Below, piece after piece: positions 17,548 to 26,226 of a stretch of 39,243 nucleotides of DNA. The notes beneath the pieces were generated by a model. It did no database searches, was not told the origin of the DNA, and saw only the letters and a list, made by a program, of their open reading frames with translations. Position numbers and translations under genes: made by a program. This DNA comes from Cohnella lubricantis. GTDB taxonomy: Bacteria; Bacillota; Bacilli; Paenibacillales; Paenibacillaceae. Each line of letters begins with the position of its first letter. Position 1 is the first letter of the stretch. The DNA lies in the NCBI RefSeq assembly GCF_014212015.1, contig NZ_JACJVN010000099.1, positions 1-39,243 on the forward strand. Reading direction: 5' to 3'.

Positions 17548-18759
17548 CTAGGATGCCTGATGCAAGCCGAATGCGGTGTGCAGCGCCTGCAGCGCATTCG
17601 CCATATCGTCTTCAGCTACCAATACCCAGATCGTCGTATTGGAGTCTGCAGATTGCAATATCGTAATGTTCTTGGTTGTCAGCGCCTCGACGATCCGAGC
17701 CATAACGCCAGGCTCTCCGTTCATGCCGCCGCCGATGACCGACACTTTGGCGCAGCCCGATAGAATGCGAGGGTCGAAGCCCATCTCGTGCAGCAACCGA
17801 ACGGCAAGCTCTTCGTCGGTTTGGCTGACCGTGAACAGCACCTCGGCCGGCGTCACGTTGATGAAGTCGACGCTGATCGAATTCTGCGCCATCGCGCGGA
17901 AGACTCGAAGCTGCAAGTCCGGCGGACCGCCGCGCGTCTCGACCGACAGCTGCGTCACGCCCTTCACATGCGCGAGACCGGTGACGGTCCGGTCTGTCCA
18001 GCCGATGCGGCCGCGGACATGCTCCGCGCTTGTCACCAAGGTGCCTTCGTTGTCAGAGAAGGTCGAACGCACGCGAACGGGAATGCCCGCCCGCATCGCC
18101 ACCTCCACCGCGCGAGGATGAATCACCTTCGCTCCGTTGTAGGCCATGTTGCAAATCTCTTCGTACGTAACGAACGGGAGCGGCCTAGCGTCGCCCACCA
18201 GCCGCGGATCGGCGGTGAGGATGCCGTCGACATCGGTATAGATATCGACAATAGACGCGCCGAGCGCCGCGCCGAGCGCAGTCGCCGATGTATCGCTGCC
18301 CCCGCGCCCGAGCGTCGTCGTCTCTCCGTCTTCCGTCACGCCTTGGAAGCCGGCGACGATGACGACTTTATCTTCCGCGAGATGCTCGAGTATGCGGGCG
18401 GGATCTACCTTAGAGATTCGCGCTGAGCCGAAGCGGCCGTCCGTCAGAATCCCGGCTTGGCCGCCCGTCAAGGCGACGCAGGGAATGCCTTCCTGGTTGA
18501 GAAGGCTGCACATCTTCGCTGCGGAGATGATCTCGCCGCAGCTGAGCAGCAGGTCCTTCTCCCGATCCGGAAGCGAATTGCCTCCGATCAACTCAAGCAG
18601 CGTATCTGTCGCATAAGGCTCGCCGCGCCGCCCCATGGCGGAGACGACAACGACGACGCGCTTGCCTGCTTCGCGTTCGCGGGAAATGTGACGGAGGACG
18701 TGCTGCCGGCTATGCTCGTCGGTCAGCGACGTCCCTCCGAATTTCTGCACCATGATCAT
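17548..18759 (-). CDS. dapG: Aspartate kinase (DapG type)
   Basis: A 403-residue aspartokinase catalysing the first step of the aspartate pathway. KFGGTSL lies at residues 6-12, the GRGGSDTSATALGAAL nucleotide/aspartate block is present, and two ACT regulatory domains fill roughly residues 270-400. The gene order spoVFB-dapG-dapA identifies it as DapG (aspartokinase I), which in B. subtilis is the diaminopimelate-controlled isozyme used for cell wall and spore dipicolinate. The ATG at 18759 has GGAGG about ten bases upstream; a second ATG two codons later is also possible. The gene asd, normally just ahead of it, is not here. Confidence 0.95.
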   Translation of the reverse strand: MIMVQKFGGTSLTDEHSRQHVLRHISREREAGKRVVVVVSAMGRRGEPYATDTLLELIGGNSLPDREKDLLLSCGEIISAAKMCSLLNQEGIPCVALTGGQAGILTDGRFGSARISKVDPARILEHLAEDKVVIVAGFQGVTEDGETTTLGRGGSDTSATALGAALGASIVDIYTDVDGILTADPRLVGDARPLPFVTYEEICNMAYNGAKVIHPRAVEVAMRAGIPVRVRSTFSDNEGTLVTSAEHVRGRIGWTDRTVTGLAHVKGVTQLSVETRGGPPDLQLRVFRAMAQNSISVDFINVTPAEVLFTVSQTDEELAVRLLHEMGFDPRILSGCAKVSVIGGGMNGEPGVMARIVEALTTKNITILQSADSNTTIWVLVAEDDMANALQALHTAFGLHQAS

Positions 18760-18884
18760 AAGTTAGCAGCCTCCATCCTGTGAATCTAGACGGAAGATCT
18801 GTAAGGCGTCGAGAATTCGATCGTTGGTGCCTTATAGATGAGTTCGTCTTCATAAGGGAATAATAAATACGATTGCTATCTATC

Positions 18885-19481
18885 TCAGGCGTATAAGTAA
18901 CGCTCGATGAGAACAGGCTGTAATTGTCTGCCTTGTAAGGCCGCTTCACACGTATCCATGAGCAGATCCATTCGTGCCACGAGCGAATTCGGCTTCGCTT
19001 CGGGATTGTCTTGCCCGAACGGAACGAAGTAGATATTCTTGGCGACGAGCAGCTTGGCGATGTTGGCGGCGTTGAGACCGAGGCCGTCATTGGTCGAGAT
19101 GGCCAGAACGACTGGACGCCCGTTGCGCATCTGCGCCTTGGCAGCCATGAGCACCGGTCCATCCGTCATCGCATTCGCCAGCCGGCTGGTCGTGTTGCCG
19201 GTGCATGGCGCGATGGCGAGCACATCAATCTGCTTCGAAGGGCCGAGCGGTTCCGCTTCCACAATCGAGCTGACAAGCTCGTTGCCAGTCAGCTCGCGCA
19301 GCTGCTTCTGCCACTCGTTCGACGTGCCGAAGCGCGTATCGGTCGTCATGATCGACTGGCTGACGATCGGAATCACGTTCGCGCCGGCGTCCGTGAATCT
19401 CTTAATCAACGGAACGACTTCCGGCAGCGTGCAGTGCGAACCGGTCAGCGCGTACCCGACGGTTATTCCTTGCCAATTCAT
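18885..19481 (-). CDS. spoVFB: Dipicolinate synthase subunit B
   Basis: A 198-residue flavoprotein-type subunit of dipicolinate synthase, which acts in the mother cell during sporulation to oxidise dihydrodipicolinate to dipicolinic acid. The opening GITVGYALTGSHCTL, the LAIAPCTGNTTSRLANA motif and the final third resemble the HFCD/flavoprotein fold (DpaB/SpoVFB). Its ATG overlaps the spoVFA stop by four bases, so the two subunits are probably made in equal amounts. The following 125 bases before dapG contain no terminator I can support. Confidence 0.95.
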   Translation of the reverse strand: MNWQGITVGYALTGSHCTLPEVVPLIKRFTDAGANVIPIVSQSIMTTDTRFGTSNEWQKQLRELTGNELVSSIVEAEPLGPSKQIDVLAIAPCTGNTTSRLANAMTDGPVLMAAKAQMRNGRPVVLAISTNDGLGLNAANIAKLLVAKNIYFVPFGQDNPEAKPNSLVARMDLLMDTCEAALQGRQLQPVLIERYLYA

Positions 19482-20374
19482 GTCGCATTCCCCCGTTGTC
19501 GATCTTCCAGAAGCATCTGGATAAGACCATTCGCGATAACCCGGCCGGCGGTCTTCGGTGCGACGATTCCCGGCAGGCTGGGTGCGAGCATCGCCTTGAT
19601 TCCGCGCTTCTCGGCGAAGCGAAAATCAGTACCGCCCGGCTTGGAAGCCAGGTCGATAATAACGGCGCGCAGGGGAAGTCCAGCGATCACTTGTGCTGTG
19701 ACTATCATATTCGGAATTGTATTAAAAATCAAGTCGAGATTCCCCGTATGACGCGCCAAATCGCTTACGTAGAAAGGCTCGAAGCCCATCTCGTACGCGC
19801 GCGCGAACGACTCTTCCCTGCGCACGCCAGCCTTAACCTTGGCGCCTAATCCTTGGAGCGTTCGAGCCAATGTCAGACCCGTTCTCCCAAGTCCAAGCAC
19901 CATGCAGTTCGAGCCGTGAATCGTAATGTCAGTGTTCTGAATCGCCAGCATGATGGCGCCTTCGGCGGTCGGGATCGAATTGTAGATGGCCACGTCGTCG
20001 CGCTCGAACAATTCGACGATACCGAGGCGGTGCTTCTCCGCCAATCGGCGCAAGTATGGCTTCGCCATGCCGCAGTAGATCTTGCTCGTCTCCGGCAGCG
20101 CGGAGAGCTCGGCGTCTGTCAGCTTCATCTCTCGCTCGGTGAAGACGGCTGAGATTACACCTTCATCATCCGTTCCGACGGGCGGCAGCACCAGGGCGTC
20201 GGCCACACGAAGCACATCGGGGCTCCATTCCGCGCGAACCACTCCCGGGAACGAAGTCTCCAGCCGGTCGAAGCCGACGATGGTCACGGCGGCATCCAAT
20301 TCGGTCAGACGGCGGATCACTTCCAATTGGCGCGCATCTCCGCCGGCGAGCACGACGTGTATGCCAGTCAGCAT
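19478..20374 (-). CDS. spoVFA: Dipicolinate synthase subunit A
   Basis: A 298-residue NAD(P)-binding subunit of dipicolinate synthase. The N-terminal half begins GIHVVLAGGDARQLEVIRRL, and the Rossmann motif GLGRTGLTLARTL lies in the second half (about residues 155-170). With SpoVFB it makes dipicolinic acid, the spore-core solute. The ATG at 20374 has AGGGG seven bases upstream; the nine further codons in frame lack a site. A sigma-K-type promoter precedes it, matching known mother-cell expression. Confidence 0.95.
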   Translation of the reverse strand: MLTGIHVVLAGGDARQLEVIRRLTELDAAVTIVGFDRLETSFPGVVRAEWSPDVLRVADALVLPPVGTDDEGVISAVFTEREMKLTDAELSALPETSKIYCGMAKPYLRRLAEKHRLGIVELFERDDVAIYNSIPTAEGAIMLAIQNTDITIHGSNCMVLGLGRTGLTLARTLQGLGAKVKAGVRREESFARAYEMGFEPFYVSDLARHTGNLDLIFNTIPNMIVTAQVIAGLPLRAVIIDLASKPGGTDFRFAEKRGIKAMLAPSLPGIVAPKTAGRVIANGLIQMLLEDRQRGNAT

Positions 20375-20412
20375 GACGTTTCCCCTCCCTTCGGCATTCA
20401 TGGCATATAGCT

Positions 20413-20440
20413 CATCGTATGCTTGCGCCTAACGACAGGT
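20413..20440 (-). promoter_or_regulatory. Sigma-K-like promoter for spoVFAB
   Basis: On the minus strand ACC (20438-20440), a 16-base spacer and CATACGATG (20413-20421) resemble the sigma-K pattern mACm-N15/17-CATAnnnTA. The last A is replaced by G, so the match is good but not perfect. Confidence 0.55.
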
Positions 20441-20484
20441 GCGCGTACGACATTTACAGACAGACGACAGCTCGCCCAAATGCG

Positions 20485-20530
20485 GCAAAAAGCCTTCGCT
20501 CGGCCCATTCTGGGGCTTGCGAAGGCTTTT
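20485..20530 (-). terminator. Intrinsic terminator after dnaD
   Basis: Twelve-base arms AAAAGCCTTCGC and GCGAAGGCTTTT (20488-20530), with a small inner hairpin, are followed by T on the minus strand. The symmetry means it could also stop transcripts from the other strand. Confidence 0.88.
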
Positions 20531-20556
20531 GTACGAACGCTTTATGTTGTTGGGGC

Positions 20557-21270
20557 TTACCGCGCTCCTCCGCGGAACTTCTGGGCATGGGCGCGGGCGT
20601 CTTCCACGCTGTTCACCCGATTCCGGCTCCATTCGAGGAGGATGCGGTCAATGTATCGAAAATGCAGCTTGCCGGCGAATACAGACTCCTTCAGCGCGAA
20701 CAGAATGAGCTCCGCCGAATAGCCGTCCGTATCGATCCAGCCGCCGATCGTCTCGCATTCCATCGGCGTCAGCGGACGCCCGAATTCCTGCTCGAAAACG
20801 GCAAACAGGTTCGGTTCGTCCTCGCTACCCGCCTCCATCGATGACGCCGGACGCGCAGCGGCGATGACAGGCTCGGCGTCTGTTCCGGAGGAGCCCCGCA
20901 GCGGCAGCTCCTCCGCAGCGAGCAGCGCTGCGATCTTCTGGAACAATCCAGTCAGATTGTACCGTTCGGACTGCACGCCCGTCGTCTTGTCGAACACTTC
21001 GTCGATGCTGACGAAGCCGTGCTTAACCAGCTTCTGCATCGCTTGTCCGACGGTGGCAGGCGATGAGCCCAGCCGTTCCTGCAGCTGTTCCATTGTCGGG
21101 AATTCATTCTGTTCCAGCTGCTTGAACGCCAGCAGCTGAATGATCAGCATACATTCCGAATCGGTCAGCTTGAGCAGACGGTAGCTGCGAAGCAGCGCAT
21201 AGGGCAGGCTGACCGCCCCGTCCATGTACGCTTCTGCGAGCCCTCTCGCAAGCAGGCCTCGATCAACCAT
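20557..21270 (-). CDS. dnaD: DnaD-like replication initiation protein
   Basis: A 237-residue DnaD-type protein that remodels DNA and helps load the replicative helicase at oriC and at restarted forks. The N-terminal winged helix (about 1-110: LLRSYRLLKLTDSECMLIIQLL and ERLGSSPATVGQAMQKLVKHG) is followed by a flexible stretch and the DnaB_2/DnaD C-terminal domain (about 145-225). The latter ends in the IDRILLEWSRNRV helix. The ATG at 21270 has GAGGGGAG upstream. It follows asnS by 47 bases, the same pairing as in B. subtilis. Confidence 0.93.
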   Translation of the reverse strand: MVDRGLLARGLAEAYMDGAVSLPYALLRSYRLLKLTDSECMLIIQLLAFKQLEQNEFPTMEQLQERLGSSPATVGQAMQKLVKHGFVSIDEVFDKTTGVQSERYNLTGLFQKIAALLAAEELPLRGSSGTDAEPVIAAARPASSMEAGSEDEPNLFAVFEQEFGRPLTPMECETIGGWIDTDGYSAELILFALKESVFAGKLHFRYIDRILLEWSRNRVNSVEDARAHAQKFRGGAR

Positions 21271-21317
21271 TGGTTTGCTCCCCTCTAAACCCTTGCTTAA
21301 CAGCTTCTAACACGCAA

Positions 21318-22619
21318 TTACGGATACAGGCGATATAGCATACGCGGGAACGGAATCGTCTCGCGCACATGATCCAGTCCGCAGATCCAAGCTACCGTCC
21401 GTTCCAATCCGAGTCCGAAGCCCGAATGCGGGACGGTGCCGTATTTGCGCAGATCGAGATACCATTCATACGCTTCCCGCGGAAGCTGGTGCTCATCGAA
21501 GCGAGCCTCGAGCAGCTCCGGATCGTCAATCCGCTGCGAGCCGCCGATGATCTCCCCGTAGCCTTCCGGCGCGATCATATCGGCGCAGAGCACGACTTCC
21601 GGACGATCCGGGTCCGGCTTCATATAGAACGCCTTGATCTCCGTCGGGTAGCGGGTGATAAATACGGGACGGTCGAACTTCTCCGCGATCAGCGTCTCGT
21701 GCGGCGCGCCGAAGTCTTCGCCCCATGGCAGCTCCATGCCGTCTTCCTTCAGCATGTCAATCGCTTCGTCGTAGCTGATACGCGGGAACGGCGCCTTCAC
21801 CTGCTCGAGCTTCGAGACGTCCCGCTCAAGCACGGCCAGCTCCGGACGGCAATGCTCCAGCACTTGTCCGACGACATAGGAGACGAATTCCTCCTGCACG
21901 CGCAAGTTCTCTTCATGATCGACGAACGCCATCTCCGGCTCAATCATCCAGAACTCGATCAAGTGGCGGCGCGTCTTGGACTTCTCGGCGCGGAACGTCG
22001 GCCCGAACGAGTATACCTTGCCGAGCGCCATCGCCGCCGCTTCCATATACAGCTGACCGCTCTGCGTCAAATAGGCGTCCTCGTCGAAGTACTTCGTATG
22101 GAACAGGTTCGTCGTTCCTTCGGCCGCCGAAGGCGTCAACACAGGAGGATCGACCAGCGTGAAGCCGCGTTCGTCGAAGAACCGCTGCACCGCGGAGATG
22201 ATCTCCGCGCGAATGCGCAGAATCGCCCGCTGGCGCGGCGCGCGAAGCCACAGATGGCGGTGGTCCATCAGGAAGTCGACGCCATGCTCCTTCGGCGTGA
22301 TCGGATAATCAGTGGCGATCTGAATGATGTCGATGCCGTCTACCGCCAGCTCATACCCGGAAGGGCTGCGCGGCTCTTCGCGGACGGTTCCCGTTACATA
22401 TAGAGAGCTCTCCTGCGTCAACTGGCCAGCCTTCTCCCAAGTCTCGCCGTCCACCTCTTCCTTGACGAGCACGCCTTGAATGAAGCCGGTGCCGTCGCGC
22501 AGCTGCAGAAATTGAATTTTGCCGCTCGAACGCCGCCTTGTCATCCAGCAGCCGATTCGAACTCGCTGTCCGGCCAACGCTCCTACGCCGGCAATGTCCA
22601 CTTTAGATACACTATCCAT
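21318..22619 (-). CDS. asnS: Asparagine--tRNA ligase
   Basis: A 433-residue class IIb aminoacyl-tRNA synthetase. The OB-fold anticodon domain is at about 15-105 ([25 protein letters not shown]). Motif 2 appears around [20 protein letters not shown], and motif 3 in [16 protein letters not shown] near the end. The length is normal for bacterial AsnRS and the charging-site residues are of the Asn rather than Asp type by family resemblance. The ATG at 22619 is preceded by GAGGAGGA. Only 64 bases separate it from ackA, so there is no room for a T-box leader. Confidence 0.97.
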   Translation of the reverse strand: MDSVSKVDIAGVGALAGQRVRIGCWMTRRRSSGKIQFLQLRDGTGFIQGVLVKEEVDGETWEKAGQLTQESSLYVTGTVREEPRSPSGYELAVDGIDIIQIATDYPITPKEHGVDFLMDHRHLWLRAPRQRAILRIRAEIISAVQRFFDERGFTLVDPPVLTPSAAEGTTNLFHTKYFDEDAYLTQSGQLYMEAAAMALGKVYSFGPTFRAEKSKTRRHLIEFWMIEPEMAFVDHEENLRVQEEFVSYVVGQVLEHCRPELAVLERDVSKLEQVKAPFPRISYDEAIDMLKEDGMELPWGEDFGAPHETLIAEKFDRPVFITRYPTEIKAFYMKPDPDRPEVVLCADMIAPEGYGEIIGGSQRIDDPELLEARFDEHQLPREAYEWYLDLRKYGTVPHSGFGLGLERTVAWICGLDHVRETIPFPRMLYRLYP

Positions 22620-22683
22620 CTTGTCCTCCTCTTCGCCCTTGGGCGAAACACTACATCTATCTTAAGCTGCAGACAAGGAGCTC

Positions 22684-23889
22684 TTATTCCTTGCCTATTA
22701 CAAGTCTATACGTATCTCGCGCAATCAGCAATTCCTCATTCGTCGGCACGACCAATACGTTCACCGCCGAACCGTCTCGGGTAATGCTTCTCGTCTCGCT
22801 AGAGCGTAACTCGTTGCGCTCCTCGTCGAAGTCCAGCCCGAGGAACGTTAAGCCTTCGCACACCCTCTTGCGGAGCACAGCCGAATTCTCGCCGACGCCC
22901 GCCGTGAACAGAATAACGTCGACACCGTTCATCGCCGCGGCATAAGAGCCGATATACTTGCGAATACGATATGCGTACATCTCGAACGCAAGCCGAGCGT
23001 TCTCGTCTCCGCTCTCCATCGCCTCTACCACTTCGCGCATATCGCTGCTTATACCCGATACGGCCATCAATCCGCTGTGCTTGTTCAGCATCGAGTTAAC
23101 TTCATTGAGCGTCAAATCTTCCTTGTTGATGGCGAAGGGCACGATGGCCGGATCCAAGTCGCCGCTCCGCGAGCCCATCATCAGCCCTTCGAGCGGCGTC
23201 ATCCCCATGCTGGTATCATAGGACTTGCCGTGGAGAATTGCCGTACAGCTCGCGCCGTTGCCGATATGGCAGCTGATGATCTTCAGCTCCTCCAGCGGGC
23301 GTCCGAGGAACGCAGCCGCCTGCTTGCTGACATAGTCATGCGACGTGCCGTGGAATCCATAGCGTCTCACTTTATGCTTGCGATAGAAGACCTTCGGAAT
23401 CGCGTACAAATATGAAGTCGCCGGCATGGTCTGATGGAAGGCCGTATCGAACACGACCGCTTGCGGAACATCCGGCAGATTGGCCTCCACCGCCTGAATG
23501 CCCATCATGTGTGCCGGGTTATGCAGCGGCGCGAGATCGAACAGATTGCGAATCTCGAGCTTGACGTCCGCGTCGATCAGCACCGACTCTTTGAACGACT
23601 CCCCGCCATGCACGATACGGTGGCCGACGGCTTGAATGTCGCCGATGCTCTCCAGCACGCCGAAGCTGCGATGCGTCAGCATGTCCAGCACTTTGCGCAC
23701 CGCCGTCGTATGCTCCAAGATCTCGCTGACTTCCCGCACGTCCGCGCGCCCTTCGACTTCGTGCGTCAGGATAGACGACTCCATCCCGATGCGCTCGACG
23801 CGTCCTTTGGCCAGAACCGATTCGGTTGTCATGTCATACAATTGATACTTCAGCGAAGAGCTTCCCGCATTAATGACCAATATATTCAT
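22684..23889 (-). CDS. ackA: Acetate kinase
   Basis: A 401-residue ASKHA-fold kinase converting acetyl phosphate and ADP to acetate and ATP. NAGSSSLKYQL lies at residues 6-16, with the GSRSGDLDP and TAGVGENS blocks of the family further on. The length and motifs are normal. It starts with an ATG overlapping the hbd stop by four bases (ATGA), so it is translated with the acyl-CoA dehydrogenase upstream. No pta gene is present in the window. Confidence 0.97.
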   Translation of the reverse strand: MNILVINAGSSSLKYQLYDMTTESVLAKGRVERIGMESSILTHEVEGRADVREVSEILEHTTAVRKVLDMLTHRSFGVLESIGDIQAVGHRIVHGGESFKESVLIDADVKLEIRNLFDLAPLHNPAHMMGIQAVEANLPDVPQAVVFDTAFHQTMPATSYLYAIPKVFYRKHKVRRYGFHGTSHDYVSKQAAAFLGRPLEELKIISCHIGNGASCTAILHGKSYDTSMGMTPLEGLMMGSRSGDLDPAIVPFAINKEDLTLNEVNSMLNKHSGLMAVSGISSDMREVVEAMESGDENARLAFEMYAYRIRKYIGSYAAAMNGVDVILFTAGVGENSAVLRKRVCEGLTFLGLDFDEERNELRSSETRSITRDGSAVNVLVVPTNEELLIARDTYRLVIGKE

Positions 23890-24758
23890 AAGATGCGGTC
23901 ACCATCCTTGTCGTATTGGAAAAAGCCGATGCCCGTCTTCATCCCAAGCTGTCCAGCGCGAACCTTCTTCTTGAGCAGGAATGACGGACGATATTTAAGC
24001 TCGCCGTATTCGCGGAACATTCGTTCGAGCGCGGCAAGCACGGAATCTAACCCGAAGCGGTCCGCCATCTCCAGCGGCCCATATTGGAAGGAATAGCCGA
24101 TTCTCATCGACGCATCAATGTCCTCCGGCGAAGCGACGCCTTCCTCAAGCAGATGAAGCGCTTCATTGATGAGCAGGCAGATCAGCCTCGTCGTGACGAA
24201 CCCCGGCGACTCGTATACCATGACGCCGTTCTTCTCCAGCACGTTGTCGACGAAGTTCTTCGTCCGCTGGAACGTCTCTTCGGAGGTTTGCAGGCCGCGT
24301 ATGATCTCCACGAGGTCTACGCGGAATGCCGGATAGACGAAGTGCATGCCAATGACGCGCGAAGGGTTGAGCGTATATCCGGCCAGCTCCGTGAGGCTTA
24401 ACGTCGACGTATTGCTGGCGATGATCGCCTCCTCCGACAGAATGCCGTCCAACTGCGTGAATACCGCCTGCTTGCTCTCCATATCTTCCGTAATCGTCTC
24501 GATTACCAGCTCGCAATGCGCCATATAGTCCAGCGTCGGAGCCGAATGGATCCGATTCAAGATTAATTTCTTCTCGGCGCTCGTAATCGCCCATTTCTCG
24601 ATCTGGCGATCCAAGCTCGCTTCTATGGCTTCCAACGCGACTCTGAGCTTGTCCGGCGTCTTCTCAGCCAGATGCACCTCTAGCCCCTTGACAGCCAGCA
24701 TCTCGGCAATGCTTTGGCCCATCGTGCCTGCGCCGACAACGCCTACATTTCGAAACAT
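23886..24758 (-). CDS. 3-hydroxyacyl-CoA (3-hydroxybutyryl-CoA) dehydrogenase
   Basis: A 290-residue NAD-dependent dehydrogenase with the glycine-rich GAGTMGQ motif at residues 7-13. The catalytic block IASNTSTLSLTELA/RVIGMHF supplies the active-site histidine, and a C-terminal HCDH dimerisation domain (about 190-285) includes GYSFQYGPLEMADRFGLD. It interconverts 3-hydroxyacyl-CoA and 3-oxoacyl-CoA. Size and sequence are like 3-hydroxybutyryl-CoA dehydrogenases (Hbd/MmgB). The ATG at 24758 has GAGGGGA upstream. The link with ackA, without other beta-oxidation genes, leaves the exact pathway open. Confidence 0.92.
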   Translation of the reverse strand: MFRNVGVVGAGTMGQSIAEMLAVKGLEVHLAEKTPDKLRVALEAIEASLDRQIEKWAITSAEKKLILNRIHSAPTLDYMAHCELVIETITEDMESKQAVFTQLDGILSEEAIIASNTSTLSLTELAGYTLNPSRVIGMHFVYPAFRVDLVEIIRGLQTSEETFQRTKNFVDNVLEKNGVMVYESPGFVTTRLICLLINEALHLLEEGVASPEDIDASMRIGYSFQYGPLEMADRFGLDSVLAALERMFREYGELKYRPSFLLKKKVRAGQLGMKTGIGFFQYDKDGDRIL

Positions 24759-24846
24759 AAGGTTCCCCTCGCTTCCAGATTCCGAACCGCGATCCGATTA
24801 ACAATAGGGCGGGCCGCGACAAGAATCGTCTCTCTATCTCACCTTC

Positions 24847-24852
24847 ATATTA
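24847..24852 (-). promoter_or_regulatory. Possible extended -10 promoter for hbd-ackA-asnS-dnaD
   Basis: On the minus strand TAATAT is preceded by TGG, giving an extended -10 pattern about 90 bases before the hbd ATG. The -35 region is only T-rich, so support is modest. Confidence 0.35.
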
Positions 24853-24901
24853 CCACAGAGAATATCTGAAAAAATACGGCGATCCAATGACGATTGACAA
24901 G

Positions 24902-24935
24902 AAAAAAAAGCGCTTCATCCGTCGGATGAAACGCT
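24902..24935 (-). terminator. Intrinsic terminator after the putative anti-sigma gene
   Basis: Arms AAGCG-TTTCATCC and GGATGAA-CGCTT (24908-24935, one mismatch) with a three-base loop are followed by eight T on the minus strand. This ends the ECF sigma/anti-sigma transcript. Confidence 0.9.
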
Positions 24936-24960
24936 TAGCTGTGAGGTCTGTCATAGCCCC

Positions 24961-26226
24961 TTATTGCTGCCCGAAGATCTGAGCGATCTTCACCTTCCAT
25001 TGATCCACGTAGTTCTTCGATTCCGATTGATTCAGCGCCCACTGCACCATAATAATCGACTCATTAGGCTCAAGCTCAATCGCAAGCGGATGGTTCAAGC
25101 CATCCTTCTGCTTGTATGGATAGATCTTGATCTCCCGATCGACGACCGTCGCCAAGAGATCCTCGTAAGTGTACGCGTCCACGGCGGAAGGCTCGATCCG
25201 GCGAATCTGCTCCCAAGTCAGGTCAAGATCGTCGTGCGGAGCCACATCCTCGCTTAGCTTGCCGGGCAGTGCGAACGATGTATTGGGATCGATCCCTCGG
25301 AATTCGTCCGGAGAGGCAGGAATGGCTTCGCCATTTGGATCCAAATCTAGCGGGATGCTGTAGGAAGCGCCTGCCCATTGCCCAGGCTTGCGAATGATCG
25401 CCCACTGTTCAACGTCGTTGTCCGGCGTTGCAGCTTCCTTCTCCTCCTCAGCCAGCGTATCTGCATAGCTGACGTGCGGCTCTTCTTCAGGCACGAATGC
25501 CGTTCCGGCAGACGCGGCTAGCTGCTTGATATCCTTCACGAAGCGATATTCCTTGTCGCTCTCGTCTGCCGATACGCCTGCGGCGTCTTCCGCGACGGAC
25601 ACATACTGCTTGCCCACGTACAGAATGCGTTCCGACAGCAGTCCCGGCCGCGGCGTCACGACGACGGATGACGGATGTTCCGTCAGCGCCTTGCTGCCGT
25701 ATGCCTGATAAGCGATAAGGCTCTGCGATTCGGTGTCGCCGTCATCCGGTGTCGCCTCGATCTTCCAGAACGTCATCTTGTACGGCATAACGATGCCGGG
25801 CCCTTCTGCCGATACCTCCAGCTTGTCGTTCTCCGGTGCCACAAGAACCGTGCGGTATGAGCTGACGATACGGCCGTCCGGGACAGTCACGTCCTTGCGC
25901 AGCCCAATCAGCAAGCCCGTATTCAGCTCATTGTCTTGCTCGACTGTCGATGCTAATGCCGTGGGAACAGGATCGGCCAGCTTCAGCGACTCGCTGGACT
26001 TCTCCCCCGCGAAGGGAGCGAGCTGCCATATACCGAAGAAGACAAGCGCCAGCACCGCCGCGGCCGCGCCTGCGAAGCTCCAGCCGAATCGGGTCGTCCG
26101 GCCGAACCGGCGTCGCGGCCGGTCCAGCTGCGTCTCGATGCGGCGGCGCAGACGGTCGTCGAAGCCGCTCTTGATAAGCGGACCATGAGACAGCTGTTCT
26201 CTTAGTTCCTTATCGGTCGGATCCAT
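24961..26226 (-). CDS. Putative single-pass membrane anti-sigma factor
   Basis: A 421-residue protein I do not recognise by name. A basic cytoplasmic segment (about 1-47; many Arg, RRRIETQLDRPRRRFGRTTR) is followed by one transmembrane helix (about 49-69). Some 350 residues of acidic, Asp/Glu-rich extracytoplasmic sequence follow. No zinc anti-sigma HxxxCxxC motif is seen. It overlaps the ECF sigma gene by 17 bases, with its own AAGGAG site, and shares its terminator. This arrangement is typical for regulators that hold a sigma factor at the membrane. The anti-sigma call is inference from topology and context; the outer domain could be a sensor or an enzyme-like fold. Confidence 0.6.
   Translation of the reverse strand: MDPTDKELREQLSHGPLIKSGFDDRLRRRIETQLDRPRRRFGRTTRFGWSFAGAAAAVLALVFFGIWQLAPFAGEKSSESLKLADPVPTALASTVEQDNELNTGLLIGLRKDVTVPDGRIVSSYRTVLVAPENDKLEVSAEGPGIVMPYKMTFWKIEATPDDGDTESQSLIAYQAYGSKALTEHPSSVVVTPRPGLLSERILYVGKQYVSVAEDAAGVSADESDKEYRFVKDIKQLAASAGTAFVPEEEPHVSYADTLAEEEKEAATPDNDVEQWAIIRKPGQWAGASYSIPLDLDPNGEAIPASPDEFRGIDPNTSFALPGKLSEDVAPHDDLDLTWEQIRRIEPSAVDAYTYEDLLATVVDREIKIYPYKQKDGLNHPLAIELEPNESIIMVQWALNQSESKNYVDQWKVKIAQIFGQQ

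Noticed and set aside
22620..22683. T-box leader for asnS
   Set aside because: Only 64 bases separate ackA and asnS and there is no T-box sequence or terminator.
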